63,953 nucleotides of DNA from a virus: positions 1-63,953 of IMG/VR virus record IMGVR_UViG_3300030329_001933; one strand, given 5' to 3'. The notes beneath the pieces are model-generated. The model was not told where the DNA came from. It saw only the letters and a list, made by a program, of their open reading frames with translations, and made no database searches. This document shows, piece after piece, positions 32,298-40,499 of this stretch. Positions within the stretch are counted from its first letter, which is position 1. Each line of letters begins with the position of its first letter. Both the position numbers and the translations under genes were made by a program.

Positions 32298-32308
32298 TAA
32301 AAATTATT

Positions 32309-32860
32309 TTAGACTCCTATTACTTTATCAATATCTGCTGTAGCTACTCCGTTTACTTTCCCAATATTAGCAGAGGCAACACCTATTACGTCATTTCCAT
32401 ACCCTCCAGGGGTGTAATCTACTGTTACAAATAACTCGTATAACGTCATACCTTGATTGTTTGGGTCTATTTTAACACTACAATCATTTATATATGCGTA
32501 AGTCAAAGCTGACGAACCATCTTGTTGAGTAGTTCTAGCAGTAGTTGTTCTCGTACCTTGAGTACCAGTCCAAGCCTCTACTTCAGCAGCAAATGCACCA
32601 TCAGAATTATGAACTAAAGATAGCCACGCATTACAAGCTCCAGCTCTACCAGCTTTTGCGTTTGCTGATATTGTAAAGCTATTTATCGTGGCACCACTGA
32701 GCCCTGAATCTAGATCTGCCAATACTGCTGTCCAGTTGCAGGTTGAATTGTTTTGTACAACTCCTGTAGACGTGTTATTATCAGCAGCAGTTCCTATTGG
32801 ATCTGCAACCCATCCCGTTTGAGATGTTGTTGATGACGGTCTAATTATTACTGTTGGCAT
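32309..32860 (-). CDS. Fibre-like structural protein with GVA repeats, 183 aa
   Basis: The beta-rich body (SFTISANAKAGRAGACNAW and LYELFVTVDYTPGG) is followed at the C-terminus by three short repeats (VIGVASANIG, VNGVATADID, VIGV) of the form I-x-KV-x-GVA. This tail is common in marine phage structural proteins and may form a short trimeric helix or spike. It sits between the 383-residue fibre and the 133-residue protein. Confidence 0.65.
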   Translation of the reverse strand: MPTVIIRPSSTTSQTGWVADPIGTAADNNTSTGVVQNNSTCNWTAVLADLDSGLSGATINSFTISANAKAGRAGACNAWLSLVHNSDGAFAAEVEAWTGTQGTRTTTARTTQQDGSSALTYAYINDCSVKIDPNNQGMTLYELFVTVDYTPGGYGNDVIGVASANIGKVNGVATADIDKVIGV

Positions 32861-32861
32861 A

Positions 32862-34013
32862 TTATGCTATTTCTACCCAACTTCCAGACGGGTTAAACCA
32901 TATTTGCTCACTCGTAGATAACGCATAACCAATCACTCTAACTATATCTCCACTAGCTGAAGGTGCTGTTATTGTTGCTGTTGCTGCAGTTGTATCTAAA
33001 TATAATTTACTACCAACAGCTTCAGTTCCACCTATCTCCTCAGATAGCGTAACCATACCCCTTAAAAGCACTCCAACCGTACCTGCGGCTCCAGTCCCAC
33101 AAGCTACACCTATTAACCCTGTTGACGTACCAGAAGCACCTGCGTTTGTCTCATTCCATTGCTCGTTGCTTCTTAGATAATATATTTTACCCGCTGTTAG
33201 CATACCAGCTCCTATATATACAATGTCACCTATAGCATCTCCATCTGTTGAAGAGTCTGTAGTATCAAAAGCTCTAATATTAATAGTCTTTTTGCCAGTG
33301 AAAGCTTGAGTCCCACTTAAATGTGCAGTATCTGCATCTAAGTAAGCACTAGCAATAGCAGTACCCTGCCATGTCCCTGTATCTACAGTACCAACAGTTG
33401 TTATAGCAAGACCATTAATATCAGCTTGAGTTTGATCAGCAGTAGCACCTGCCTCTATTCCGTCTAATTTATCGTGATGTGCAGTAGACATAAGCCCTTC
33501 TGCAGAGCTTGTAGCCTCAGAATATGTTGTGTTTGTATAATTAGTAGCGTGTATAGTACCAGCACTAGCTCCTGTCCAATCTATATGCTCATTAGCTACA
33601 AAGTTTGTGGCAGCATCATGATCAACAACAAAGTCTATATCCCCTGTTCCGTCTTGGTACGTTACAGAGATACCTGTCTTAGTACCTCCAGTAGCAATTA
33701 ATGCTCCTGCAAAATCTTCTACCTGTTCTTGAGTTAAGGTTGAGTCTGCAGCACTAAGCTCTACCTCTGCAACCTCGTTACTCTTGTAGTAGAGTTTACC
33801 ATCTGCACTTTTAGTATATATAATACCTCCAGCTCCATCTGTTGGAGTGTTTGGAACTGATGCTGACTCTTTAGTCCTGAAGGTTTGGGCTTTTATATCC
33901 CCGTAAAAATCGAAAAGGCTACGTCCTAGTAGCCCTTTCTTTATAACCTTCATCACCTTAGCACCATATTCGGTGACTACTTCACCTATACCTTTTACCT
34001 TTGGTGATTTCAT
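32862..34013 (-). CDS. Tail-fibre-like protein, 383 aa
   Basis: It contains the LTQEQVEDFAGALIATGG and EGLMSTAHHDKLDGIEAGA segments that recur in phage tail fibres and spikes, with Thr/Ala/Gly-rich beta sequence. The C-terminus resembles the capsid-decoration-type domain with GLIGVACGTGAAGTVGVLLR and IWFNPSGSWVEIA. It is probably a receptor-binding or adaptor fibre. It is encoded opposite to the rest of the virion genes, together with two other beta-rich proteins. Confidence 0.75.
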   Translation of the reverse strand: MKSPKVKGIGEVVTEYGAKVMKVIKKGLLGRSLFDFYGDIKAQTFRTKESASVPNTPTDGAGGIIYTKSADGKLYYKSNEVAEVELSAADSTLTQEQVEDFAGALIATGGTKTGISVTYQDGTGDIDFVVDHDAATNFVANEHIDWTGASAGTIHATNYTNTTYSEATSSAEGLMSTAHHDKLDGIEAGATADQTQADINGLAITTVGTVDTGTWQGTAIASAYLDADTAHLSGTQAFTGKKTINIRAFDTTDSSTDGDAIGDIVYIGAGMLTAGKIYYLRSNEQWNETNAGASGTSTGLIGVACGTGAAGTVGVLLRGMVTLSEEIGGTEAVGSKLYLDTTAATATITAPSASGDIVRVIGYALSTSEQIWFNPSGSWVEIA

Positions 34014-34019
34014 TTAGAT

Positions 34020-34571
34020 TTATTTTCCTTTTTTAATAGCCTTTACTTTACCCCCATATTTGAGGACATTAGATTTTTGTCTCTTAACTTTTTCGTCTCC
34101 CTTTATTACTCTTGACTTTGTTCCGTCAGGATTTATAACTATATAAATCTCACCCTTCTTAGCAGCCTCTCTTGCAGCTTTATTCTTATTCCCTCTTATA
34201 GCAGCTTTTTCTAGCTCTTTCATTTTCTTTTGCTTAGCGGGGTCTTGCACTTCAACTTTAGCTACTTTGGTTTTTTTAACTACTCTGGGCTTTACTTGAG
34301 CTTCAGCAGCTTTTTTCACAGCAGCCTCTTTGTCTCTACTTTCTTGTTCTTTATCTCTTCTTTCAAAGTATTGTCTTTGCTCGTCAGATAAAAGAGCAGC
34401 CTTAACATCTCTTCGTTTAACCCTTCCTTTTCGGCCAGTTCCTTTAACACCTTCAAACCCACCTTCAGATATTAATTCTTTAACGTCACCAATCTCCCCT
34501 GATTTTTTAAGGGTTTTAAATCTAGCTTTTGCTCGACTCTTAGTAGTACTTCTTTTTTTAGCTTTTGCCAT
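34020..34571 (-). CDS. Lys-rich basic protein, 183 aa
   Basis: Extremely basic (MAKAKKRSTTKSRAKARFK), with alternating Lys/Ala/Glu helices and a strand IYIVINPDGTKSRVI near the C-terminus, ending YGGKVKAIKKGK. The C-terminal KYGGKVK tail occurs on several Bacteroidetes phage proteins. It may be packaged with or bind the genome. It follows the MarR-like gene by 1 base, so both share a transcript. Confidence 0.6.
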   Translation of the reverse strand: MAKAKKRSTTKSRAKARFKTLKKSGEIGDVKELISEGGFEGVKGTGRKGRVKRRDVKAALLSDEQRQYFERRDKEQESRDKEAAVKKAAEAQVKPRVVKKTKVAKVEVQDPAKQKKMKELEKAAIRGNKNKAAREAAKKGEIYIVINPDGTKSRVIKGDEKVKRQKSNVLKYGGKVKAIKKGK

Positions 34572-34572
34572 T

Positions 34573-34896
34573 TTATATTTCTTCTTGCCCTTCTAGGACG
34601 TTATAAAATTTATTAATTAATCTACGAGTCTTACTTGTAACCCTATACTGATTAGGTAGATTAGAGTTCCAAGCTCGTTTCTCAAATACAAATACGTAAT
34701 CTCTTTTAACTAACTCAGGAAACATTCTGTCGTTGAAATTTTTGCTAACGTACATACTCTCTCTTATAAACCTTTTGGTGAAGGACCCCTTCTCGTCATT
34801 TATGAAAAGGAGGAACCTCATCTGATTGTCCGTAAGATCGTATTTCCTTTGGAAGGAGTACATGGTATCACTGAGATACTTCAGGTAATTCCTCAT
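34573..34896 (-). CDS. MarR-like winged-helix regulator, 107 aa
   Basis: Residues about 18-95 read as a MarR-type winged helix: DLTDNQMRFLLFIND, then KRFIRESMYVSKNF as the recognition region, then VFVFEKRAW as the wing and a closing helix. It is short, lacking the long dimerisation helices. It is divergently transcribed from the 34995 virion gene with promoter boxes for both directions between them, so it probably controls one or both. The order of early or late switching is not known. Confidence 0.65.
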   Translation of the reverse strand: MRNYLKYLSDTMYSFQRKYDLTDNQMRFLLFINDEKGSFTKRFIRESMYVSKNFNDRMFPELVKRDYVFVFEKRAWNSNLPNQYRVTSKTRRLINKFYNVLEGQEEI

Positions 34897-34916
34897 TAGC
34901 TTAGATTAAATTAGGT

Positions 34917-34924
34917 CAAAGATA
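34917..34924 (-). promoter_or_regulatory. Leftward -7 box for MarR-like gene
   Basis: Minus-strand TATCTTTG in the 98-base divergent gap, about 20 bases before the ATG at 34896. The -33 element is weak. Confidence 0.45.
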
Positions 34925-34954
34925 ATAATTTTATTATAATTAAAAAATTATCCT

Positions 34955-34962
34955 TACATTTG
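34955..34962 (+). promoter_or_regulatory. Rightward -7 box for the 229-aa virion gene
   Basis: TACATTTG in the divergent gap, 32 bases before the ATG at 34995, followed by an A-rich leader as is usual for Bacteroidetes. The -33 element is weak, so activation may be required. Confidence 0.5.
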
Positions 34963-34994
34963 CGTATAAAATAAAAATATTAAAATAAAAAATA

Positions 34995-35684
34995 ATGGCT
35001 GGAAGAAAATTTTATTCAGTAACAGTTAAACCTACAATGACAGCTTCTAAGTTAGCTGTAGCTTATGGAGATGGAGATGTGTTATTTCCATGGACAGAAG
35101 TTCCTGTAGATAGAGGAGCTAGTAGGTTAATATCAATTACCGCTGTAGTTAGGGGTACAAACGGTGCTAGACAAGAGTTTCCTATGGATTTAGTTTTTTC
35201 TAAATCAAGTTCTGAAAATTCTTTAGGAACAGAAAATGCTACAGCATCAATGTATCCTAGTAATAATATAATAGGGGGGCATAAAATTCTTGCTACCGAC
35301 TATGGCGATGGGCTAGATACATTCGCAGTAACAAATAGTTCTTCTGCAAAGCCAGATCTAGTTGTGGCTGCAGATAGCGGTGAGTCTATATATGTTGGTG
35401 GTATTGCAAATGGTGCTTTTGATTTTCAAAGTACAGTTCAAGTTGGCACAGAAACAGCTACCAATACAACTGCTGTTGTAGTTAAAACTACCTCTGCGTT
35501 AATTAATTTTGCTGCTGGAGATGTTTTGCATGATGAGGATGATCAACTTATAGGCACTATTTCAAGTGTAACAGATGCTACAAATCTTGTACTAACAGCG
35601 AACTGTGCTAATGTTAGTGCTGTAAATAAAGATTTATATAATATCAATCCAATAACCCTAATCTTTGGGTTTGAGTGTGCTTAA
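34995..35684 (+). CDS. Virion structural protein, 229 aa
   Basis: Beta-rich protein beginning MAGRKFYSVTVKPTMTASKL, with GNxIGGHKI-like loops and a C-terminal strand block (DQLIGTISSVTDATNLVLT and NINPITLIFGFE). The IGTI-SV ... LxxN-A ... INPIxLxxxFE ending recurs in phage structural proteins near lysis genes. It is likely a capsid-decoration or tail component. It is the first gene of the rightward lysis region, driven by its own promoter, and 2 bases from the holin-like gene. Confidence 0.65.
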   Translation: MAGRKFYSVTVKPTMTASKLAVAYGDGDVLFPWTEVPVDRGASRLISITAVVRGTNGARQEFPMDLVFSKSSSENSLGTENATASMYPSNNIIGGHKILATDYGDGLDTFAVTNSSSAKPDLVVAADSGESIYVGGIANGAFDFQSTVQVGTETATNTTAVVVKTTSALINFAAGDVLHDEDDQLIGTISSVTDATNLVLTANCANVSAVNKDLYNINPITLIFGFECA

Positions 35685-35686
35685 TT

Positions 35687-35899
35687 ATGGAAATTTTTAA
35701 GGATAACAATAACTGGAACGAGAAAGCTATCGTAGGGTTTATAGCGTTTACTATAATGTGCCTTATAATGATAGCTGACCTCTTAACAGGATGGGTTGGA
35801 ACAGACCTAGTAATAAACGAATTTGTATACGACTCCTTTGTTTGGGTAGTACTTGGCTGCTTTGGAATATCTGGAGTGGAAAAGTTTGCCAAAAAATGA
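35687..35899 (+). CDS. Holin-like membrane protein, 70 aa
   Basis: Starts MEIFKDNNNWNEKAIVGFIA. Two membrane helices are seen (about 14-38, AFTIMCLIMIADLL; and 46-66, FVWVVLGCFGISG), with a short charged tail FAKK. The ATG at 35687 lies 2 bases after the preceding stop, so earlier Met codons are rejected. The length and two-helix topology fit a class II holin or a related lysis regulator. The stop overlaps the next start as ATGA. Confidence 0.65.
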   Translation: MEIFKDNNNWNEKAIVGFIAFTIMCLIMIADLLTGWVGTDLVINEFVYDSFVWVVLGCFGISGVEKFAKK

Positions 35900-38277
35900 G
35901 AAAACTATTTTACTTACTAGTATTTATTACTATTAACGCATTCCCTCAAGACAGTTTATTTGTAGATTGCAATGGGACACCATCTCCTGAAAATTGGGTG
36001 GGTGATGGATACTGCGATGACGGTTCTTATTCTTGGAATGGGAACCTTATTTTTTTTGATTGCGAAGAGTTTAATTATGATGGAGGCGACTGTGAAGCAC
36101 CTTTAGAGGAGGGTGTGTATGGTTGTACAGACCCCGAAGCAGTTAACTATAACCCTTTAGCAGAGATAGATAATGGTGGTTGTGCTAACGTAGCTTGCGA
36201 TGACGGAGAAGCTAAAATGCTTTTTGAAATCACATTAGACCAATACCCTAGTGAAACAGGGTGGATACTTACAGATATATCTAACGGTCAACCTATAGCT
36301 AGCGTGACAGCAGGCGAGTACTCTTACGAACAATCAAACACTACAATACCTTATCAGTTCTGTGTTCCTGAAACAGGTGTTGAACTTATATTAAGCGATA
36401 CATACGGTGACGGTATAGCTGGTTCGTTGTGGGGAGGAACAGATGGTAACTTTGTTATACTAGCTGATTTAGAGCCTTGTGGTAGTCCTGATGTTATTTG
36501 GGAACTTCCCGATCCTAATTTTGGAAGTGCCGCTTATTCTGGTCCTATATGGATAGAGCACTGTGATATACCTATCGTTTATGGATGCACAGATAATAGC
36601 TATTTAGAGTTTAATCCTTCTGCTCAAGTTGATGATGGTAGCTGTGAGAATCTACACACGCTAGGTTGTTTAAACTGGACATCATTTAATTATAATCCAG
36701 AGGCTACGTTAAACGAAATAATCCCTACTTGTGATTATACCTTGACAATAGGAGATGCTGCAGCTGATGGCTGGGGAGAATCCTATTTAGTTGTTACGCA
36801 AGAAGACAGTATTGTAGGAATATATACTATGGGTCCTGGGTATTACTACCAAGAGTTTAGTATACAGTTAGAAACAGATAAAGCTGTCAACGTATATTAT
36901 TTTGAAGTTGGAGGTTTACAGCAACCACAAGCAGAGGTTGAGTTTCAAACAATGCATAATTCTTTTGAATTAATAAATGCAGATGATATTATAACCTTAC
37001 AAGGTGGAGTCTTTCCCTTTTCAAACAATGGTAACGGTGCTTTACAACCATTTGAACCACCATTCTGGCACGTATACAGTGCTATGCCTTACTGTGGAGA
37101 CTATTGTATTCCATCAGTATATGGTTGTTTAATTGAAGAATCTTTGAATTATAACCCTGAAGCTAATACATCTGACGATAGCTGTATAGAAATTATAGAA
37201 GGTTGTACTTCACCTTTTGCGTTTAACTATGATGATATTGCTAATACTGATGACGGTAGTTGTGTAGCTGTAATAGTAGGTTGCATGGATAACCTAGCTT
37301 GGAACTACAACGTAGACGCAAATACAGCAGACGAGTCTTGCTTATACTTTGGTTGTACTGACGAGCTAGCTCTTAACTACGATAGTACCGCTAATGTAAA
37401 TAACGATAACTGTATATATCCTATTCCAGGGTGTACAGATCCTTTTGCTTTTAATTTTGAGGTAGATGCTAACGTTAATGACGGTAGTTGCATCCCCGTT
37501 GTAATAGGATGCATGGACCCATCAATGTATAACTATAATGAACAAGCAAATACAGAAAGCGATAACTGTATTCCTTTTATATTTGGCTGTACTGATCCAA
37601 CTGCATTTAACTACGACCCCGTAGCCAATACAGATAACGAATCATGTATCCCAGTAACACCTGGTTGCACTGATCCAAACGCTTTTAATTATAACGCAGA
37701 AGCTAACACAGAAGACTTTTCTTGTATTGACATAGTTTATGGATGTACAGATTCAACTTCTTTTAATTACGACCCTTTAGCTAACACAGATAACGAAAGC
37801 TGTATAGATGTTTTAGAAGGTTGCATGGATCCTTTGGCGTTTAATTATGACGCTATATATAATACAGATGATGGAAGTTGTTTATATGATGCGGGGTGTG
37901 TAGGAGATCCTGGAGATCCTTTCTGGTTAAACGACACGTGTTATGCCTGGGTAATAATGGTGGATCCTTATTGCTGTAATAACGAGTGGGATATTAAATG
38001 TCAAGAGTTATACTGGAGCTGTTCAGAGGATAGCGATCTCAATACGGAGGAGTTATTAGAGAATAACGCTATAATTATATACCCTAACCCTACAGAGAAT
38101 ATCTTAAATATCTCTAGTAGAGAAAACGTAAAGGTTAACTTGTTTGACCTTTTAGGGAACTTAATTTTATCTACAACAGAGAGCAAAATAAATATATCTC
38201 AACTATCTAATGGAACATATATATTAAATATAGAGTACAGAGGTGAGGTTATTAATAAGAAAATAATCAAGCAATGA
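35896..38277 (+). CDS. Exported Cys-rich repeat protein with T9SS C-terminal sorting domain, 793 aa
   Basis: The start at 35896 gives a Sec signal peptide (MRKLFYLLVFITINAFPQ). Residues about 25-66 form a Lin-Notch-type module (GDGYCDD ... FNYDGGDC). Three scattered and ten tandem repeats of about 26 residues follow, with pattern GC[TM]DPxAFNYNPxANTDDGSC; two SDTYGDG/ADGWGES modules lie among the early ones. Residues about 723-793 are a type A Por sorting domain: IIIYPNPTENIL ... VNLFDLLGNLI ... ISQLSNGTYIL ... KKIIKQ. The family knowledge is that such tails send proteins through the type IX secretion system and often onto the cell surface. The protein lies between a holin-like gene and an outer-membrane barrel gene. 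Confidence 0.88.
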   Translation: MRKLFYLLVFITINAFPQDSLFVDCNGTPSPENWVGDGYCDDGSYSWNGNLIFFDCEEFNYDGGDCEAPLEEGVYGCTDPEAVNYNPLAEIDNGGCANVACDDGEAKMLFEITLDQYPSETGWILTDISNGQPIASVTAGEYSYEQSNTTIPYQFCVPETGVELILSDTYGDGIAGSLWGGTDGNFVILADLEPCGSPDVIWELPDPNFGSAAYSGPIWIEHCDIPIVYGCTDNSYLEFNPSAQVDDGSCENLHTLGCLNWTSFNYNPEATLNEIIPTCDYTLTIGDAAADGWGESYLVVTQEDSIVGIYTMGPGYYYQEFSIQLETDKAVNVYYFEVGGLQQPQAEVEFQTMHNSFELINADDIITLQGGVFPFSNNGNGALQPFEPPFWHVYSAMPYCGDYCIPSVYGCLIEESLNYNPEANTSDDSCIEIIEGCTSPFAFNYDDIANTDDGSCVAVIVGCMDNLAWNYNVDANTADESCLYFGCTDELALNYDSTANVNNDNCIYPIPGCTDPFAFNFEVDANVNDGSCIPVVIGCMDPSMYNYNEQANTESDNCIPFIFGCTDPTAFNYDPVANTDNESCIPVTPGCTDPNAFNYNAEANTEDFSCIDIVYGCTDSTSFNYDPLANTDNESCIDVLEGCMDPLAFNYDAIYNTDDGSCLYDAGCVGDPGDPFWLNDTCYAWVIMVDPYCCNNEWDIKCQELYWSCSEDSDLNTEELLENNAIIIYPNPTENILNISSRENVKVNLFDLLGNLILSTTESKINISQLSNGTYILNIEYRGEVINKKIIKQ

Positions 38278-39308
38278 AAAGGATACTATTAATATTATTG
38301 CTAATTCCTTTTTTAGGAAACGCACAAGGCGTTAAAAGTATATTTAAGTACTCTACATTTTACGCAGCAGTAAATGGTGGTACATCCTTATCTGACGATC
38401 AGGTTTGGTCTGTAACGTCAGGTACTTTAGATGAAGAAGTTATAGAGACACCGTTTGATTATACTTTCTCTCTAGGTATTAGAAAGATAAAAAGATTTGG
38501 ATACGAGAATAGAGCGAATACATTCTACAACGGTACTGAGAACTCGTACTCAGACGCAGCAACATTAGGTCGGTTGGACGGCTTTGAATATTTATTTGAG
38601 GCTGACTTCGTGAGACGGTTGGGCGTTAACTATGTAAACCAAAATCACTTTATAAGATATGTTGCAGATAGCTGGGTAGCTAAGGTAGCATACCTTGAGG
38701 ATGGATTCGCTGATATTAAATACTTTGAAGCGTCACAAAGATATAGGTTAAAAGTAAGGGATGGCAAGTTATCTTTAAACTGGGGGGCCGTTCAAAGGCT
38801 TGCCGAACCTTACGGATTTAATCCTTTAGAGGATTGGGTTCTAGATAACGGAACCCTGCATTATACTTATTTAGCCCTTCAAGAAGGGTATTCTATATCC
38901 TTAGATGGTGAGTATTTCTCTCCAGAAGGAGACCTCGTAGCAAACAGTCAAGCTGTATGGGAGGAGGTTGTTATACCACAAGTTATAAATAATTATGTAG
39001 AAAAACAAAGAAATGCTTTATCAAACATTGTAGAGTATTCTTTTGTAATGGGATTAGACTATTATCATTTTACAAAAGATTTCTGGTTTCACACTTGGGG
39101 AAATGTTATGCCGTACCATATAGACACTGATAATTTATACTCTTACCATAAGTTTAATAATGGTCAATGGATGGATTATTCTGTTGGTTTAATTTATGGT
39201 TACAGATTTAATAAAAGTTTTGGTATATTTGTGGAGGGTAAGTACAATAAGTACTGGAATAGAAAGTGGCACAACTTTAGTGTTGGTCTTAATTACGTAA
39301 TATTTTAA
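38274..39308 (+). CDS. Exported beta-barrel-like outer-membrane protein, 344 aa
   Basis: Signal peptide MKRILLILLLIPFLGNAQG. Regular amphipathic strands ending in aromatic residues follow (FDYTFSLGIRKIKRFGY, YSVGLIYGYRF, GIFVEGKYNKYW), and the protein ends NFSVGLNYVIF with a C-terminal Phe, the signature of outer-membrane barrels. Similar proteins occur in marine Bacteroidetes phages next to lysis genes. It may alter receptor exposure or outer-membrane stability. It overlaps the T9SS gene by 4 bases (ATGA), so the two are made together. Confidence 0.75.
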   Translation: MKRILLILLLIPFLGNAQGVKSIFKYSTFYAAVNGGTSLSDDQVWSVTSGTLDEEVIETPFDYTFSLGIRKIKRFGYENRANTFYNGTENSYSDAATLGRLDGFEYLFEADFVRRLGVNYVNQNHFIRYVADSWVAKVAYLEDGFADIKYFEASQRYRLKVRDGKLSLNWGAVQRLAEPYGFNPLEDWVLDNGTLHYTYLALQEGYSISLDGEYFSPEGDLVANSQAVWEEVVIPQVINNYVEKQRNALSNIVEYSFVMGLDYYHFTKDFWFHTWGNVMPYHIDTDNLYSYHKFNNGQWMDYSVGLIYGYRFNKSFGIFVEGKYNKYWNRKWHNFSVGLNYVIF

Positions 39309-39310
39309 AG

Positions 39311-39595
39311 ATGGCAAAAGAATTAAATGAAGATACTACTCTAAAGCTAAGTATAAAAACCCTAGCTGGTATAGCTGTATTAATATTTACTTTAGTTGGT
39401 ATGTGGTTTACTCTACAGGCAGATATAACAGAGGCAAAGGAGTTACCAATGCCTCCAGATCCAGAGATTACTCGAATGGAGTATGATATGAAAGATCAAT
39501 TGATTCGTCAAACTATTATGACTACTCAAGATGATGTTAAAGAAATAAAAACACAAATGCTGAGGATGGAGGATAAGATTGATCAACTAAAATAA
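39311..39595 (+). CDS. Membrane protein with coiled-coil tail (holin- or spanin-like), 94 aa
   Basis: A charged N-terminus, one membrane helix (KTLAGIAVLIFTLVGMWFTL, about 17-37), a Pro-rich linker and a helical coiled-coil tail (MKDQLIRQTIM ... MLRMEDKIDQLK). This is the layout of inner-membrane spanin-like or holin-like lysis proteins. It starts 2 bases after the barrel gene. Confidence 0.6.
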   Translation: MAKELNEDTTLKLSIKTLAGIAVLIFTLVGMWFTLQADITEAKELPMPPDPEITRMEYDMKDQLIRQTIMTTQDDVKEIKTQMLRMEDKIDQLK

Positions 39596-39599
39596 TCTT

Positions 39600-39935
39600 A
39601 TGAAAAAGTTATTATTCTTACTTCTTATCTCTACTACCGCTATATCTCAAGATTTTCCAGATGGATTAGTCGTTGTAGAGTTTAACGCTAGCTTTAATAA
39701 GTCCAACGAAGTAGAGTGGTTATCTAAGCTTACAGATTGTGAAACGCAAAGAATAGATATAACTGCAGACGCAAGGTGGTCAAAAGAATATAAGATTGTA
39801 GTTGTACCTACACTAGTTGTTTTTAATAACAACGAAGAATCAAAAAGATTTCAAGCAAACATTATGATGACTATGGAGGCTACCAGGAAAGAGGTCCAAG
39901 AGTCTCTTGATGAAATAATAATGGAAGCTTTTTAA
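39600..39935 (+). CDS. Secreted thioredoxin-fold protein without CxxC, 111 aa
   Basis: Signal peptide MKKLLFLLLISTTAISQ. The body follows a thioredoxin order: strand GLVVVEFNASF, helix, strand TQRIDITAD, helix, then VVVPTLVVFNN with the cis-Pro position and a closing helix. The normal WCxxC is replaced by SFNKSNEVEW, so it cannot be a disulfide oxidoreductase. It may be a chaperone-like or binding protein in the periplasm. Confidence 0.65.
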   Translation: MKKLLFLLLISTTAISQDFPDGLVVVEFNASFNKSNEVEWLSKLTDCETQRIDITADARWSKEYKIVVVPTLVVFNNNEESKRFQANIMMTMEATRKEVQESLDEIIMEAF

Positions 39936-39973
39936 ATTAAGTAAATCAAGTTAAATCTAAATAAATTAAAGTC

Positions 39974-40498
39974 ATGAAAAAAGAAAGTTTAAGTAAAGTA
40001 CAGGTAATTGTTTTATGTTTGGCAGTTGTATTTTTATTCATTGTTAGTATAAGTAAGGCTAACGCACAAACAACCTCTACATTTATAAAATGTTTAGACG
40101 GCAACGATCCTGAAGAGGTTTCGTGGAAAATCGCAAAATGTAGTGGGGAAGTATTAGTTGAAGGCGGAGCTTCATTTATGGCGAGTATGAGTTTACCTGA
40201 AAATTATCGGGTAGTAATGGAAGATAGTTATGGAGACGGATGGAGTGATAGTTTTTTATTTATAGGTGATGAGGTCTATGACTTTTACCCTAAGAAAGGT
40301 TTAGTTAAAAACAATAAATATAAAGAGGTAAATGTAGGTTGCTCTAATTCAGATCTTAAAAAGCCTATCTATTACTTGGAAGATTTGAGTTTTAACCCTA
40401 CAATGTTTTATAATCAGTTAGGGAATAGAGTATACAGTAAACCAGATACAGGGTGGTATGTAGCATCTGACGGTATTATAACAAAATTAATAGATTAA
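39974..40498 (+). CDS. Secreted protein with SYGDGWSDS motif, 174 aa
   Basis: A longer Sec signal (VQVIVLCLAVVFLFIVSIS, cleavage after ANA) is followed by a beta protein containing VVMEDSYGDGWSDSFLFIG, like the T/SYGDG modules in the T9SS protein at 35896. The C-terminus (LGNRVYSKPDTGWYVASDGI) resembles the end of sorting-tail-like domains but lacks the YPNP start, so T9SS export is not claimed. A short A/T-rich gap before it may hold its leader. Confidence 0.65.
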   Translation: MKKESLSKVQVIVLCLAVVFLFIVSISKANAQTTSTFIKCLDGNDPEEVSWKIAKCSGEVLVEGGASFMASMSLPENYRVVMEDSYGDGWSDSFLFIGDEVYDFYPKKGLVKNNKYKEVNVGCSNSDLKKPIYYLEDLSFNPTMFYNQLGNRVYSKPDTGWYVASDGIITKLID

Positions 40499-40499
40499 A

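Noticed and set aside
31866-34013. Diversity-generating retroelement acting on the fibre genes
   Set aside because: No reverse transcriptase is coded anywhere in the window and no template/variable repeat pair was noticed.
37120-37895. Periodic 78-base repeats resembling a repeat array such as CRISPR
   Set aside because: The repeats lie in frame in a long gene, conserve amino acids and not bases, and have no constant repeat/spacer pattern.
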